The position numbers were made by a program, and so were the translations under genes. Below the pieces are notes generated by a model. The model did no database searches and was not told the origin of the DNA. It saw nothing but the letters and a program-made list of their open reading frames with translations. A stretch of 64,000 nt of DNA from Setophaga petechia. Lineage: Eukaryota; Chordata; Aves; Passeriformes; Parulidae. This document shows positions 1-11,354 of the stretch, one piece after another. Every line of letters starts with the position of its first letter. Positions within the stretch are counted from its first letter, which is position 1. Location: the NCBI GenBank assembly GCA_024362935.1, contig JANCRA010000003.1:46165844-46229843 (forward strand), written 5' to 3'.

Positions 1-1705
1 GAACTCATCAGACATGTTCTGAACACTTTCTTATTGATTTCATCTTTCTTTTACCTTTTTACGTTCCTTCTCCATTCCATTCCCACTAGTTAGGGCTCTG
101 CTTTGACTCTAGAACTGGCAAGTCCCACAGCAATAAAACAGATATGCAAACTTAGAGGTTAGGCATCTGTTCCCTTTCTGTTAAGGGAATATGATTCCCT
201 TGACATACACACTTCTTATTCTCATTTGTAAGGTTGAAGAACCATTAATTAGGGAAAACACTGACAGAAATTTAGTCTGCTCTATGATAAATAGCATTCA
301 CCTTTATTTGACCAATTTACAGAATCAGGCTCTGAAACTTCAAAATATGTCCTTTGTCTGAGCTCTTGTCTTCTCCCATTTAAAGTTCAGTGCTATGGAA
401 ATCACAGCTGCTGTAGGATGTGTAGCTGTTATGTAAGCCAGTGTGTTCAGCTGCTTAACATTCAGTCTTACTTTTTAAAAAAATCATACAACCTAATCCA
501 GGTATGAGTTGTGTTTACAAATGACTCTGTAAGTGAATATTCTTGTAATTAATGTGATCCCAGGAGCTTATTTATTGCAGAATTTTAGCTCTGAAAACAC
601 ATGCAGCAGTACGAATAATATTAGAATAACAATCTTAGATTCTCAAACAAGTCTGAGAAAATTATTCATCCAACTCACATTGTAATTCTGCAAGAATTAG
701 GCAACTAATTCCCTCAGGTTTTATCAAATTTTGAAAAATGTAAGCTGAAAAACAAATAGCAGCTGAATTCAGCTAGGTGGGGTACAAGAGGTCCCTGTGG
801 GGAGCTGTACCATCAGTAAGTGCTCAGGCTGCCTTCACTGACTCTAGGACACAAATTAGTACTCCTGATGTGAAAAGTAGAGCAGAATATGAGGCAGAAC
901 CAAATGGCTCATTCAGCTAGTGCTGGTAGATTGTGGAACCTTAGAAGGGAGAGAAACTCTTGAGAACTCTTAAAGCAGTGTTAGAATTCAAGATCATTAT
1001 TCAATCCACTAAAAAAAAAAAAAAAAACCACCAGAAAATACAAAGTGCTGAAATATGAATTCCTTAAATTAAGGTAAAATTGTTTATGGTACTAGAATGC
1101 AGAAATGAATGGCTTCTCTTGGGATGCTGAGTTGAGCTTCCAGTAGCAGCAGTAAATTCGTATGAAACTTTGCAACTTTCAAAATTGGCTGATTGTTTGC
1201 CACTACCATTTTACCAAGGAAAACCTTTGGGCAATATATTCCAGAAACATGCTCATCTAATGGTTTTTTTATCATTTGGGTCCACATTTACTTACAGCCA
1301 CCTCTATTACTAATTATTTTTCTGCCTTCTTTATTTTAGTCACTAAAATCTGTATGGGTTTTATTTTCCTAAACTAAGTAAATCAGATTCTGTTATTTCC
1401 TCCAAGAAAACTTTTTCATTCTCCTGAGATAAAAAATCAGGTTCCTCATTGCATCTCTACATTTTGTTTTTAACACAAATGCCCAGAATTATACCTAGGA
1501 CTCCTAAAATTACCCTTACACTTTTGTTATCATCATTAGATCAATTTGTTTTTTGCATGGCAATTTCACCAGGGTACATCCTGTGAAATCTCTATGGGTT
1601 TCTTTTTTCTTTGGCAGTGACACTTAATGAGCCTAATAGGAAAAAAAAAATTACATTTGTCCTCGTGCACTTCATATAAATTAAAACCTATTTCCAGTCC
1701 TAAAG
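1..1705. other. AT-rich non-coding stretch
   Basis: No gene is visible. All six frames are broken by frequent stops and no splice-site pair stands out. The only distinct element is a run of 17 A at 1011-1027. It has no target-site duplication or gene-like sequence beside it that would mark a retrotransposed tail. Confidence 0.7.
1011..1027. repeat. poly-A tract (17 A)
   Basis: An uninterrupted run of A followed by CCACC. It is a simple low-complexity tract and no retroelement body is recognisable next to it. Confidence 0.9.
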
Positions 1706-1960
1706 ATGGTCCAGCCTATTCTGTATGATATTTCTGTACGAAATCCTTTTCCTGCAGCACAACTGAAGATTCATAGGTACATCCACAGGATCCACCTCAC
1801 CCTCATGGCAAACCAGGCAATGACCAGCCATAGATTGTTCCCCTGGCTCTACTCAGGGACACGTGACACTAAAATTCCAAGAACACACATGGACATTACA
1901 AAGACTAAGGCACTGTTTTTAAGAGTGGGACATGAACCCCACCATCCTGTCTTCCTACAG

Positions 1961-2006
1961 GGGGAAAGCATAATTCCCAGTGGCCACTACTTTTCTTGTG
2001 CTCCTG
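1961..2006 (+). other. Candidate 46-bp micro-exon
   Basis: A pyrimidine-rich acceptor ending CTTCCTACAG (1951-1960) is followed 46 bases later by a consensus donor, CTG|GTGAGT (donor GT at 2007). The interval is open in the frame starting at its first base (15 codons plus one base) and in one other frame. No protein family is recognised. A good acceptor and donor this close together can arise by chance in 64 kb, so this is a splice-signal observation and not a gene call. It could be an exon of a long non-coding RNA, a cassette exon of a gene whose other exons lie outside the window, or nothing. Confidence 0.2.
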
Positions 2007-3232
2007 GTGAGTTATTGGTGCCCCATATTCTTGTCCTAGAGCACTCTTTGTAAAATGCTTTGAGAGCACTCTGGATGTCAGGCCCCAGGTAATTATGTAC
2101 CAGTCACTGATTTACTGGCAATTAACTAACATCAGGAGAAAAGATGATGCTAAACTAAGCATTCTGTGTCCTAGCCAGAGGAATGCAGTGACTGCTCTGA
2201 TGACATTGCCTTCTCACTGCAAAGGAAAAAAGTAAAGGTACCCATGACAAGTACTGTGAGGTCTTTGCCATTATCTTTGAACACAGTATCATTTCTCTAA
2301 GGTAAAAAAATATCTACAAAACCCCATTTCTACTAAAAAAAAAAATTTTCAAAAACCCTTATGAAATATATAACCCATTTAGCAATATTTCTAGCCCATG
2401 GATTAAAAGAAGGGTCACCTCAAGGATCATGACAGCTATAAAAGTAAATGTCAAGAATCCAAGGATAGGGTAAAGCTTTTGCAACCACCTAAGGCATCTG
2501 CAGTCTCACCTAGAGGGTAATTTAACCACTCCAGCCATGTATATGAGGTGCCTGGCAGAGCTGCAGCACAAAAAGAGTGCTCTTGTTTGGAGCCACCTCA
2601 GATATTCCCTACACAGGAGATGTTCCCAGCACAGAAATCACTCAGGAGAACAGATCCTCTAAATGCCTTCTACTCAGGATCACACATGTGGGCCTGGCCC
2701 TGTGACCAAGGAAACTCTGCTAGTTGATTCCAGAAAACAGGTTTAGAAAAAACCTGCAGGACCTCAGATATTGATCTTGCTTGATAATATAAGTGAATGA
2801 TATAAACAATGGTTACATTTTGAAGCAGTTGAGAAGATGATGTTTAAAAAATGAACAGAGGGACACATGGGAAAGGGATCTGAGAGAAGATAAAACAAGT
2901 TCATGACATCAGTTACAAGGAAAAAAGTCCGTATTACCAAGGCTGGTAAGGGAAGGAAGAAGGAAAAAGTGAGAATCTCAAGGATTATGGACTGAAGAAG
3001 TGGAAGAAATGAGGTGAGAAAGCTAAAAACTGGAAATGGAAGGAGCTGAAAAACCCTCAAAAATCAAAGACTATAGACCTAGATTTTCAACATGTGCTCA
3101 GGTGTCCAGAGAGTTTCACAAGACTGAGGAGATTGTACTACAGTTTTAGGACAGTGATGAATTGCTTGAACTGGAATATAACAGTTCATGAGAATTCTAA
3201 AGAAAATAAAGCAACACAACAGTCCTGGGGAT

Positions 3233-3252
3233 AAAAAAAAAAAAAAAAAAAA
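3233..3252. repeat. poly-A tract (20 A)
   Basis: Twenty consecutive A followed by GGGGGAGGGAAGGAAAG, giving a purine-only strand of roughly 37 bases. There is no recognisable element upstream that would make it a retrotransposon tail. Confidence 0.9.
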
Positions 3253-4088
3253 GGGGGAGGGAAGGAAAGTACAGATGAGTAGGTCATGAGGCCATTATAT
3301 TTGGCCTTTCCAAGAACCTGATCAACTCCTTGCTGTGTCACAGATCCTCGGCCTGACCTTCTTTGGTAATTTACTTATTCTAACCTCTGCATCACGTCCA
3401 TTTTCCATCTGCCTCTCTTTCTTTTCGTCTAAGGGCAAAAGCTTGTCAGAGGAAGAGATTGCCCCTAATTATGTGTGTGTACAACTCCCAAAACAATGGG
3501 GTGCTCATCTCTGAAACAAGCAATAAAGTCACTTGCCAAACCAAAGAAATACTGTGGTAAGAAATCTTCCCTTCGGGACAGCAGCTATTTGGGTGCCCTG
3601 TTATGTATGAGTGAGTCAGGGGCATAATGATGGCAGCCAAAAGGAAGCTGCAACACATTCTCTGTCAAGCATAACCTGTTAAAAAGTCATGCACAAGAGG
3701 GGAGAGTCAGTGCAATGACTCATGCCTGGCCTTGCCCACCACATTATCAAAGGTTGTGCTGCACTCAGCGTGAGGGGTGGAGGGAACCCTTCCACCCACA
3801 GCCAAATGGAAGAGCTCTGTCTCCTGCTGAGAGCTCCAAGGGCTCCTCTGTAGGTGTCACTCCAGCTGCTGATGGCCATAGATAATAACAAGTTAGGGTA
3901 CAGACTAACCAGGAAATGATACCACCTGCTACCCAACATAAATTACCAGCTCCTCTGGGTATAATTACTCTTGTCAATGTGTCACATGGCTATTATAGTC
4001 ACTCTTATGCAGCAATGCAGAGCAGCAGTAGATTCTGCAGGAAGGATGGGGTTTGTGGTATTTCTATGAATTCACTGGGAAAACAATC

Positions 4089-4151
4089 CCAAAAAAAAAC
4101 AAACCAAACCAACAAAAAAAAAAAAAAATCCAAACAAACAAAAAAATCCAC
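4089..4151. repeat. A-rich low-complexity segment with CAAA units
   Basis: Runs of A are separated by C or CC (CAAACC, CAAACAAACA) and bracket an uninterrupted A run near the middle. The Lys/Asn/Gln-rich open frames crossing it are translation artefacts of the repeat. Confidence 0.85.
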
Positions 4152-5716
4152 CCAACTAATTTGTTCCTGAGATGGAAAAGAAATGGGAAAAAATCCTGTA
4201 ACACACACACAGCAGAATTAGTCCCTCTGCTGCACAACTGGTGATAGAGGGAAAATGGAGAGAAACGAAGGGCAGCCTCCAGCAGGTTTCTTTGCCAGCT
4301 CCCTCAAAGCATGGGTCTCTTCTCATTTTCACAGACAACAGGCTCCCAAGCTGCAATTCCCAAGAGACAAAATGTGCACATTATTACTTGACACTGCACC
4401 ATTATATGAAAGTCAGTAGACTTTTGCTCAGTCTGCAGGTGAAGTGACTTTCACAGCAGTTTTAGACACCTGTTTGTGAAACAAGCAGCTGTATCAGAAA
4501 GAGCTGAAGCATGAAAGTTCAGTGTTATTGCTGAAACAGCTCAGGTGCCTCTGAACTACCCCACATTGCCTCTAGACTAACGCTACACTTCTTGAGCAAG
4601 ACTGCATACAATGCTGTCAGCAATTCAGTCACTGCCATTCTATTGTGAGCGCTTTAAAACAGTGACTGACCCTTGAGGTGCTCAGAGAGACTCAAACAGT
4701 GAAGAAACTGAGCCAGCCTTTTTATATGCTTCTGCTGAACTGGCTGAGGCTCAGCAACTGGCCACTGGTGACAGTGCCCTTCTGGGCACACTGACCATGA
4801 AACAATCAGATTTTCTCCAAGCCCTAAGACTCTGTGTGAGGCTGACACCACTGTTTGCTTCGCTGAGAAAAGTCTTTCCCTTGAGCAGAGACTGCACCAG
4901 AACTGTTGAGCCATTTGCTCAAGAGGCTTGACTGCACAATGAGGAAAACCCATGATCTTATTCAAATTCATATATGTACAATTGAGATAATTTGCCTTAA
5001 GTTTAAATTCACACTATTTCTGTGTAGAGCAACACACAAGGCATAGAAACCACATCAGAACCAGAAAAAGGCTATTTACTGAACTATATGAAAAGTACAA
5101 TATGCCTGCACCTGCCAAGGGTCTCTCTCGATGATTGCTTATGATTATAAAGGTAAATTATTTGCTTGTGTAAAATAATAATTAGAAAAAGTAAAGGTCA
5201 TTCATCCACCTATAAACCTGGCTGCAAAAAATCATCAGCATACAGAGTTAGCAGGCATATTCATTGCTTTATAAACAGCAGGCCAGGATAACATTATATA
5301 GTTTGCAATCTGTATTTGTTCTATGTGAATCATAGCTTTGCATAATTTTATCACATTCCTGCCAGGCAAAAGCAAACATTAAAAGAAATATTAGAAACCA
5401 AGCAGTTAAATATCCTAGAAGAAGAAAAAAAAACCCAACAAGTTCCTCCACAATGTAATGACCAATGAGTGTTATTTTCTCAGCTTTATTTGGCAGCTTG
5501 TGTGTAATTTTTTTTGCCATATCACTTTACAATAATTTCTAGTATGCAATTGGCTTATTTTGATTGGTGTAGTATTGTTACATTGTCCTAAAGCACTGAT
5601 ACAACTGCTTGGACTTTTTATATGTGACATGATTGATTAGGTGAAGATAAGTAAGAAAATATTACTTCAAGAGTCCTGACCTTCAGTGAATCATCTGAGA
5701 TGAAGAGAATTTAAAT

Positions 5717-5733
5717 ACTGCATGACATGCAGT
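5717..5733. repeat. Short perfect inverted repeat
   Basis: ACTGCATG and CATGCAGT flank a single A: 8-bp arms with a one-base centre. It lies in AT-rich sequence containing CCAAT-like and TGATTGAT motifs (about 5530-5640) and could be a dimeric protein-binding site. Short inverted repeats like this are fairly common by chance. Confidence 0.5.
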
Positions 5734-5989
5734 CAGCACCAGAAAATGTTACAGAAAAAAAAAAGGAAAAAAACACTTAGTGAAAATTTCAGCTATGACT
5801 AAGAACATTTTCCATTTAGATTCCTCTTCTCCTTTTTTCACTGCTGGAAACACTCCCCATCCCTCAACTCTCTGGAGACAGCAAACAAAAAGTCACACAA
5901 GACTCCACCAGACCTGCAGAGATCTTTTCCACCTTTACCTCCCTCCTGCAATACGTGTCAGCTCTTTCCTGACACTTTAGGACTCGCAG

Positions 5990-6380
5990 CTATCGAAGGG
6001 GACTTTTCCTCCTGTCCCAGCCTGGCAGGGAGTGCTCAGTGTGGGCACAGCAAGCACTGCCCCAGCCTTTGGCATCTGCTCTGAGCTGTCCCCCTGATGC
6101 CAGGGACAATGCACAGAGCAGTGGCTGCACAGAGCAGAGGTGGAGCAGGAGTGACCTTCTGAGGTGCCCTGTCCCTGCTCCCTGCCTGTCCCCTGCCACC
6201 TGCAGCCCACAGAGCCCAGCCCCAGGAGTGCCTCACCACTGGTCACTGGTCACTTTGACCACTCCATGGTCAAAGGAAGCCCCTACAAGGCCCCACCACA
6301 GCTGGGTGCTGCCATCCCGTCCTGCTCATGCACTCTGCAGGGCTCATCTCCACCATCCCATCACCCAAAGCACAGCATGA
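5990..6380. other. GC-rich, CpG-poor patch
   Basis: This segment is clearly richer in G+C than its surroundings, yet few CpG dinucleotides are present. Several overlapping frames stay open on both strands because GC-rich DNA has few stop codons. Their translations are rich in Pro, Ser, Ala and Cys and show no family signature. I read it as non-coding, possibly a decayed repeat or a biased-gene-conversion patch. It contains the receptor-motif cluster at 6241-6275. Confidence 0.5.
6241..6275. promoter_or_regulatory. Nuclear-receptor half-site cluster with perfect ERE core
   Basis: Four GGTCA half-sites lie within 32 bases: GGTCA at 6241-6245 and 6248-6252, TGACC (inverted) at 6256-6260, and GGTCA at 6268-6272. 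The second and third form GGTCA-CTT-TGACC, the exact core of the oestrogen response element (inverted repeat, 3-base spacer), and symmetry extends one base each side to TGGTCA...TGACCA. A second overlapping palindrome, CTTTGACCA-CTCCA-TGGTCAAAG (6253-6275), puts half-sites in an everted arrangement. The last half-site continues as GGTCAAAGG, resembling part of a DR1 site. The known consensus is AGGTCAnnnTGACCT, so the outer bases here are T and A instead of A and T. Binding is inferred, not shown. Confidence 0.45.
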
Positions 6381-7490
6381 GGGAGGAAATTAGAGATGCA
6401 CTCGTATGGTGTTTACTCAGCTCCACAGGTTTCTTTTGCCACTAGCTGTCTCCCACATACTGAAAAATCCCAAACTCCCACTCAAGCCTCTATAATATCC
6501 ATGAGAGAAAAACTGGGCATGGAGATGGGAGCAGGGAGCTTAGACTCATTTCATCACACCCACTCCTTTGCTCTAAATATACAAGAATTTAAGCCTGTCC
6601 CCAGTAAAAAAATACTCATCCTAGGAAATGGCACCTCAACTCTCCCCCAGTCTAATCCCTGTTATATTTTCCTTTTAAAAGAAAAAAGTAAGAGTCAAAA
6701 AAAGAACTATATAGAGCTAAACATTTGGCAAAAGTAGTTTGCTACTGTAAAGAATTTTCCTCTGAACTATTTATCTTAAAGCAAGTCAGAGCAGGCATCA
6801 AAGGCAGCCGTGGCATCAGCGGAGTGCACACTGTGCACACTGTCACTTACTGTGACTGAAAGGACAGCATCTTTTCAAACAACCACACTTGTGTGAAGTG
6901 TCATCACATCTGACTGCTTAATCCCGATTAAAAAAGGGGAAAAAAACAAAACAGAAAGAAAAAAAGGTCTGGTCCGTTCAGAGGTGAGGCTGCACTGATG
7001 ACATTGTCCAGGAGTAATTTTATAGGGAGTGGATAATCACAGCAGCCACGAGTGACTGGATTAGAGGCAGGGTGCATCTCGGACTCATCACCATACTGAA
7101 CATTCCATGAGCAGAGCTGTACAAGGCAAGGATGAAAACCAAGGAGAAATGGTTCAGAAGTTCCATCTAGCAAAAAGCAACATGCATCAGGAAAACTTGT
7201 ACTTTGCAGCCTTCCCTTTCCCACGGGATGCTACAGAAATGCAAGATTCAGCACTGTCAGAGGAACCTGAATCAAAGAGGAGATGGAGTTGCACAAAGCA
7301 GCTTTAAAAATTTCTCTTGTCCTTCAGAAGAAACCTACTGAATTTCAGAACAAAAGCAATCTCTAAAGAAAAAAACATTTAAAGCAAACTCCAAAGAAAA
7401 AAACATGAAATCATGCAAACTGGGTCTTAGAAAATTCAGAGCGATGCAGGAAAAAAGTTAGAATATGTACAGCAAGAAATAACTCCAGGT
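6380..7490. other. Non-coding stretch
   Basis: No gene is visible. It holds a tandem nonamer (6824-6841) and an A-rich purine run near 6935-6966. The small open frames have no recognisable features. Confidence 0.65.
6824..6841. repeat. Two tandem copies of GTGCACACT
   Basis: Two perfect head-to-tail copies of a 9-base unit. Across their junction the sequence TGCACA-C-TGTGCA is also an inverted repeat. A small GTCAC/GTGAC inverted pair follows immediately. Confidence 0.7.
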
Positions 7491-7499
7491 TGGCAGAGG

Positions 7500-8000
7500 G
7501 ATGAATTAAAATATTAGATGACCTATTTTTCTGTTTATGATTTAAATCTAAGGCAGCAACTACTTTTACTAATTAGGACCCAAAGTACTGATCACTGCAC
7601 AAAATCACTTAAAAGTAACATCAGACTCTCAGTAGCATCACAAAAACAGCGTTCTGCCTATGTGTGATAAGCAGGCATTTAAATTTGCTCATTTACAGAA
7701 GTTCATCTGTTTGGGACCTAACCGGGAAGCGTTCGGCATCTTGATAATTCCTCACGTTAAGGAGAGTGTGACTCCAGCAGACTTTGTTCTATTCCACTGT
7801 GTGTTATCTCCCTGCACATTCCCAGGGCTATGCTATGAGAGATTGCAAGGTGACAGAATATGTTCATACAGCCTCTAAGTGCTACTTTGCAGGATGCATT
7901 GTAGTCTGTTACCCCGAGGCACTAAAGTGTTTAATGATGTTGCTGTATGTCATTAGTTAGTATTCTCTAAGTGGATCTTATAGGAAAGCGTTCTAAATTA
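7500..8000. promoter_or_regulatory. Candidate conserved non-coding element
   Basis: The sequence is balanced in composition and free of repeats. It carries intact CpGs that are otherwise rare in this window, notably three within 13 bases at 7723-7735, plus homeodomain-like ACTAATTAGG and ATTAGT motifs. This texture is typical of vertebrate conserved non-coding elements. Only alignment to other birds or reptiles could prove it. No frame is open across the segment. Confidence 0.3.
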
Positions 8001-8064
8001 TAAATTGGGAAGTTAACTAAGTATTAGTAAACAGAAAACATTAAGAGATAGAGGTTGATTTTAT

Positions 8065-8080
8065 GGGTGGGTGGGTGGGT
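8065..8080 (+). other. (GGGT)4 G-quadruplex motif
   Basis: Four exact GGGT units. This satisfies the G3 N1 G3 N1 G3 N1 G3 quadruplex rule with the shortest possible loops. The same 16-base sequence is known in vitro (oligonucleotide T30695) as an exceptionally stable parallel G-quadruplex. It is also simply a 4-copy microsatellite. No promoter or gene is visible beside it. Confidence 0.7.
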
Positions 8081-8084
8081 ACAC

Positions 8085-9330
8085 TTTCAAAATCTGCCAG
8101 AACTCCTCATGCCAGCAATCAAGCCTGTAATGCCTAAAATGATCTAGCCCTGCCCAATATAAATCAACAAAACTGGGAAAGTATCTTGTTTGCTGGTGTT
8201 TGCCCTCTGCTTTTATCTGCAGAAGTATTGAAATGAGCAACAGAAAGCTCAGCCACATTTTTTTAACTGATTTTCTTTCCAGGACTTCATATAAATGAGA
8301 TGTCACGCCTCGTAACTATTTGGTTAACCAGCATTTTTTATTAAGTATCTATTAATTTGTATCAATGCCATGTTCTCTAATGATCACAGTAATTTCCTTG
8401 CTTCCAGCTATTATTTGTCAGAGACTTCTCTGCATGCACGTGTGTGTGTGTGTTACAGAGTGAAAGAGTAAGACATGGGAGAAACAGAGGAAGAAGGAGG
8501 AGGAAGAAGGCTGGAAAGTGGGGATCACTGAATAAAAGTGGAAATGGAGCTGCAGAATTACAGGCATAGCTCACAGTGACACCTAGAGTCAATCCTAATA
8601 CTTCCCCACTGTAAATCCTTGCTCTCAGGCTCTCTCTTCCTCCCCGTTCTCTAAAAACTTTGTTTACAGTTGCAACTGATGTTTCCGTGCTCCAGCTCTA
8701 CCTCTGGCTTAATTAAAAAACAAAAAACCAAACACACAGAACCAAAGACATCCCACTTCAGCAAAAATGTCACAGCTGTTTTCAATAAAGCTAGAAAAAT
8801 CTGGAGAGGTTGCCAGCACAAATCACTTTTTTAGAACAAAATGGAACATTTTTAAGATTGGGAGAAAAAATGTGGGAACTCACCATAGAGATAACCCTGC
8901 AGCAGTTGGACATTTGCTAATTTCCTCATTAGAAAATCCTGTTAATTTAGCCATATGTGAAGTTTTTTACAAGTGCCATGTGCCTGTGGTAACCAAGAGT
9001 GCTTGAGAGTCAGGTTGTCCCAGTCTGGCAGCCTCTGTGCGAGCTGGGACACCCACGGGGCTGAGCTCTGAACAGCACACAAATGGTGCAGTGCCCCTCT
9101 CTGAGCCCAGAGGATGCTCAGGGTCCTCAACCCCTGCCCTTCTTACTGCTGGTTCCTGTCTAGGTATCTTATAGAAACCTAAAAATTGGGTTGTGGGGGG
9201 CATCTTGGTTCGTGCTATTCACCCCTCTTTGAAGGTCAGATTGCAAACTAACCACTCCTTAAATGCATTTGTGTGCTGATGGCCATGATGCCAAATTCTT
9301 GGATGGCAGCAAGCCTGGAAATACAGCTGT
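8085..9330. other. Non-coding stretch, GC-rich toward its end
   Basis: No gene is visible. It contains a (GT)7 run at 8440-8453, a purine-rich run around 8470-8520, and a somewhat GC-rich part around 9005-9130 with short frames open on the minus strand. Nothing recognisable is encoded. Confidence 0.65.
8440..8453. repeat. (GT)7 microsatellite
   Basis: Seven GT dinucleotides directly after TGCATGCAC, which also creates a CACGTG E-box at the junction. Confidence 0.85.
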
Positions 9331-9334
9331 TAGG

Positions 9335-9660
9335 AATTATAGAATCATAAAAAGGTTTGCTTTGGAAGGGACCTTAAAAGATAATCCAATTCCAGCTCCC
9401 TTGTCCTGGAAAGGAACACCTCCCATTAAACCAGGTTGCTCAAAGCTCCATCCAACCTGGCCTTGAGCAGGGATGAGGCATCCACAGTTTCTCTGGGCAA
9501 CTCCCCCAGTGCCTCACCACCCTCACAGCAAAGAGAAATTCTTTCTTCCATAGATCTAATCTAAATTTCCATTCTTTGGCTTTGAACCCATTATTCTTGG
9601 TCCTATCACTACAATTCCTGATGAAGGGTATTCTTGATTCTGTCTTATAAAAGAATTGAA
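9335..9660 (-). mobile_element. CR1 LINE 3' end, truncated and decayed
   Basis: This matches the 3' untranslated end of the bird CR1 LINE read on the reverse strand. Recognisable landmarks in order are AGAATCAT and TTTGGAAGGGACCTTAAA near 9341-9378, CCAGGTTGCTCAAAG (9431-9445), CTCTGGGCAACTCC (about 9491-9504), CAGTGCCTCACCACCCTCA (9507-9525), TCTAATCTAAATTTCC (about 9555-9570) and TCCTATCACTACA (9601-9613). As is usual for CR1, the copy is 5'-truncated, holding only a few hundred bases with no reverse-transcriptase frame. Substitutions, small gaps and loss of CpGs indicate an old insertion. The boundary near 9660 is soft because similarity fades. Open frames across it are incidental. Confidence 0.9.
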
Positions 9661-10900
9661 ACAGTGATTTCCAACTTAATCAAAAAAACAATACAACCAA
9701 ATATAAACATGAATGGCAGCAGGTAATTTGATCAACTCTTCTGACCACTAAGCCATTATTCAGGATTTAGTGACTAAAAAAGGCTGTATCTTTTGTCCCT
9801 TTGACTTTGAATGTCTGATTAAGTGAAAGAAATTCATCTAATTAAGACATCCAGAAGATCATATTCAGCTTTTTGTGATTTATTGCAGAATTTTAAAAGT
9901 TAACTTTGTTTTAGTGTGACTTTTATATATTAAAATTCAGAACCATCTGCACAGACTTTATCCATGCATATTTCAAACTCTGGAAGAGCTCAAGTTTGAA
10001 TTAGTGCTGATGTGTGGACATTGCTCATCATTAACACACTGTACGTGTGCCCAAAGGAAAGGTCAAGGGATCTGAAATATAAAAAAACTCCCAAGTGACA
10101 CCTGCTACAGAATAATGATATTGGGCCATGCCAGGTTTACAAACCTGTTTGTGAAATGGGCAGCCAGTGGGAAATGGGGGTTTACACGAGAGCTGTACAA
10201 CTTTGTACAGTGCAATTTCCATCCCACAGCTGGTTAGATTTTTGAAAGCTATGCCAAATAACACAGTCATAACTTGAAAATGACCAAATGTGTTGGGTAC
10301 AAACACGAACAAGAAACAAGTAAAGGACTATCCAGCATTATTTATTGTGTAACACCTCAAGTTTTGCATGAATGATCTGAACGAGGAGCAAAGAGGGGAC
10401 TATAAACCTGAGTAGAAAATTAGAATATTTTAAATTAACATGTTTTTTCCTATAAATAAATGATATTTAAAATTTATTCCTGTGGCATATATTAAAAAAA
10501 TGTACATTACTGCTTTTAGCATGAACAATGATTAACAGTCCTAAGTATTCTATTTTCTATTATAACACTCATTTCCTGATTATCTAGCTGTATCTCCTTT
10601 GGGCTTTTTTCCCAAAAGGAAAGCAACCAGGTCCTATCTAAACACAAATACTTTTAAAAGCAGGCATTTCCACATTATGAGTGTCACAAATACCAGCCCA
10701 AATCAGTCCCCTGGTGAAAGCAGAGTCTTTAAAAGTCCTTGCACCTTACCTTCCCAGTCAAGTTGAAAGGTATTGAACTATCAATCTCTGGTCAGATAAA
10801 TAGTGACAATGTCCTTATTGCTTGCACATGACACTGAGGTCCCCAAACACTGCTATCTGTTGTGACACAGCCAGCCCCAGATATTGACTTTGGCTCAAGA

Positions 10901-10920
10901 AAAAAAAAAAAAAAAAAAAA
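10901..10920. repeat. poly-A tract (20 A)
   Basis: Twenty A, then G and six more A. The preceding sequence is not a recognisable retroelement. Confidence 0.9.
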
Positions 10921-11342
10921 GAAAAAAGTAAAAATGAATAGAGTTTTTGGGTGCCCATACAAATTTAATCTGTATGGCCATTATACATATCTCCAACAGC
11001 AACAGGGCATCTCCCATGTGCTGACACAAATATTTCATGAGCTGAAATGAAGACAGGCCAACACAATCACACAGTACTGCCTCGTTAGATGTCACCACTG
11101 GCAAGCATTCCTGCTGCATTCCCTCTCAGCTGACAGGAGGTAGCAGGGCACTGGGGCAGAGCCCACTGTTCCTTCAAATCTCTGCAAGGATTGGTGGTTC
11201 CCTTCTGCTCACTTTAGACCAGACTGCCCAAGGGAGTAGGAAAGAGAGAAGAGTAAAACAGCAAGAGTTTGGAGCCCCTGTCCTCATTACACCAACTTCA
11301 TTTCACCCAGGGATCCACAAACACAATATACCCAAACAATGC

Positions 11343-11354
11343 TTTTTTTTTTTT
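11343..11354. repeat. poly-T tract (12 T)
   Basis: A simple run of T with no associated element. Confidence 0.85.

Larger units (their letters stand above)
2010..5250. other. Non-coding stretch with A-rich tracts
   Basis: No gene is visible. The stretch holds a 20-A run at 3233-3252 followed by a short purine-rich run, and an A-rich low-complexity segment at 4089-4151. The small open frames here have low-complexity or random-looking translations. Confidence 0.65.

Noticed and set aside
3233..3252. Poly-A runs (also 1011, 10901, 14765, 27345) as tails of processed pseudogenes or SINEs
   Set aside because: No transcript-like or SINE-like sequence precedes them and no target-site duplications are visible. 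CR1, the main bird LINE, does not produce poly-A tails.
10580..10593. TTATCTAGCTGTAT, a 14-base match to part of miR-9-5p
   Set aside because: The seed region (TCTTTGG) is not present upstream, and no complementary AAAGCTAGATAA-type arm follows. The nearby small hairpin (about 10595-10620) uses unrelated sequence. This is not a miR-9 gene.
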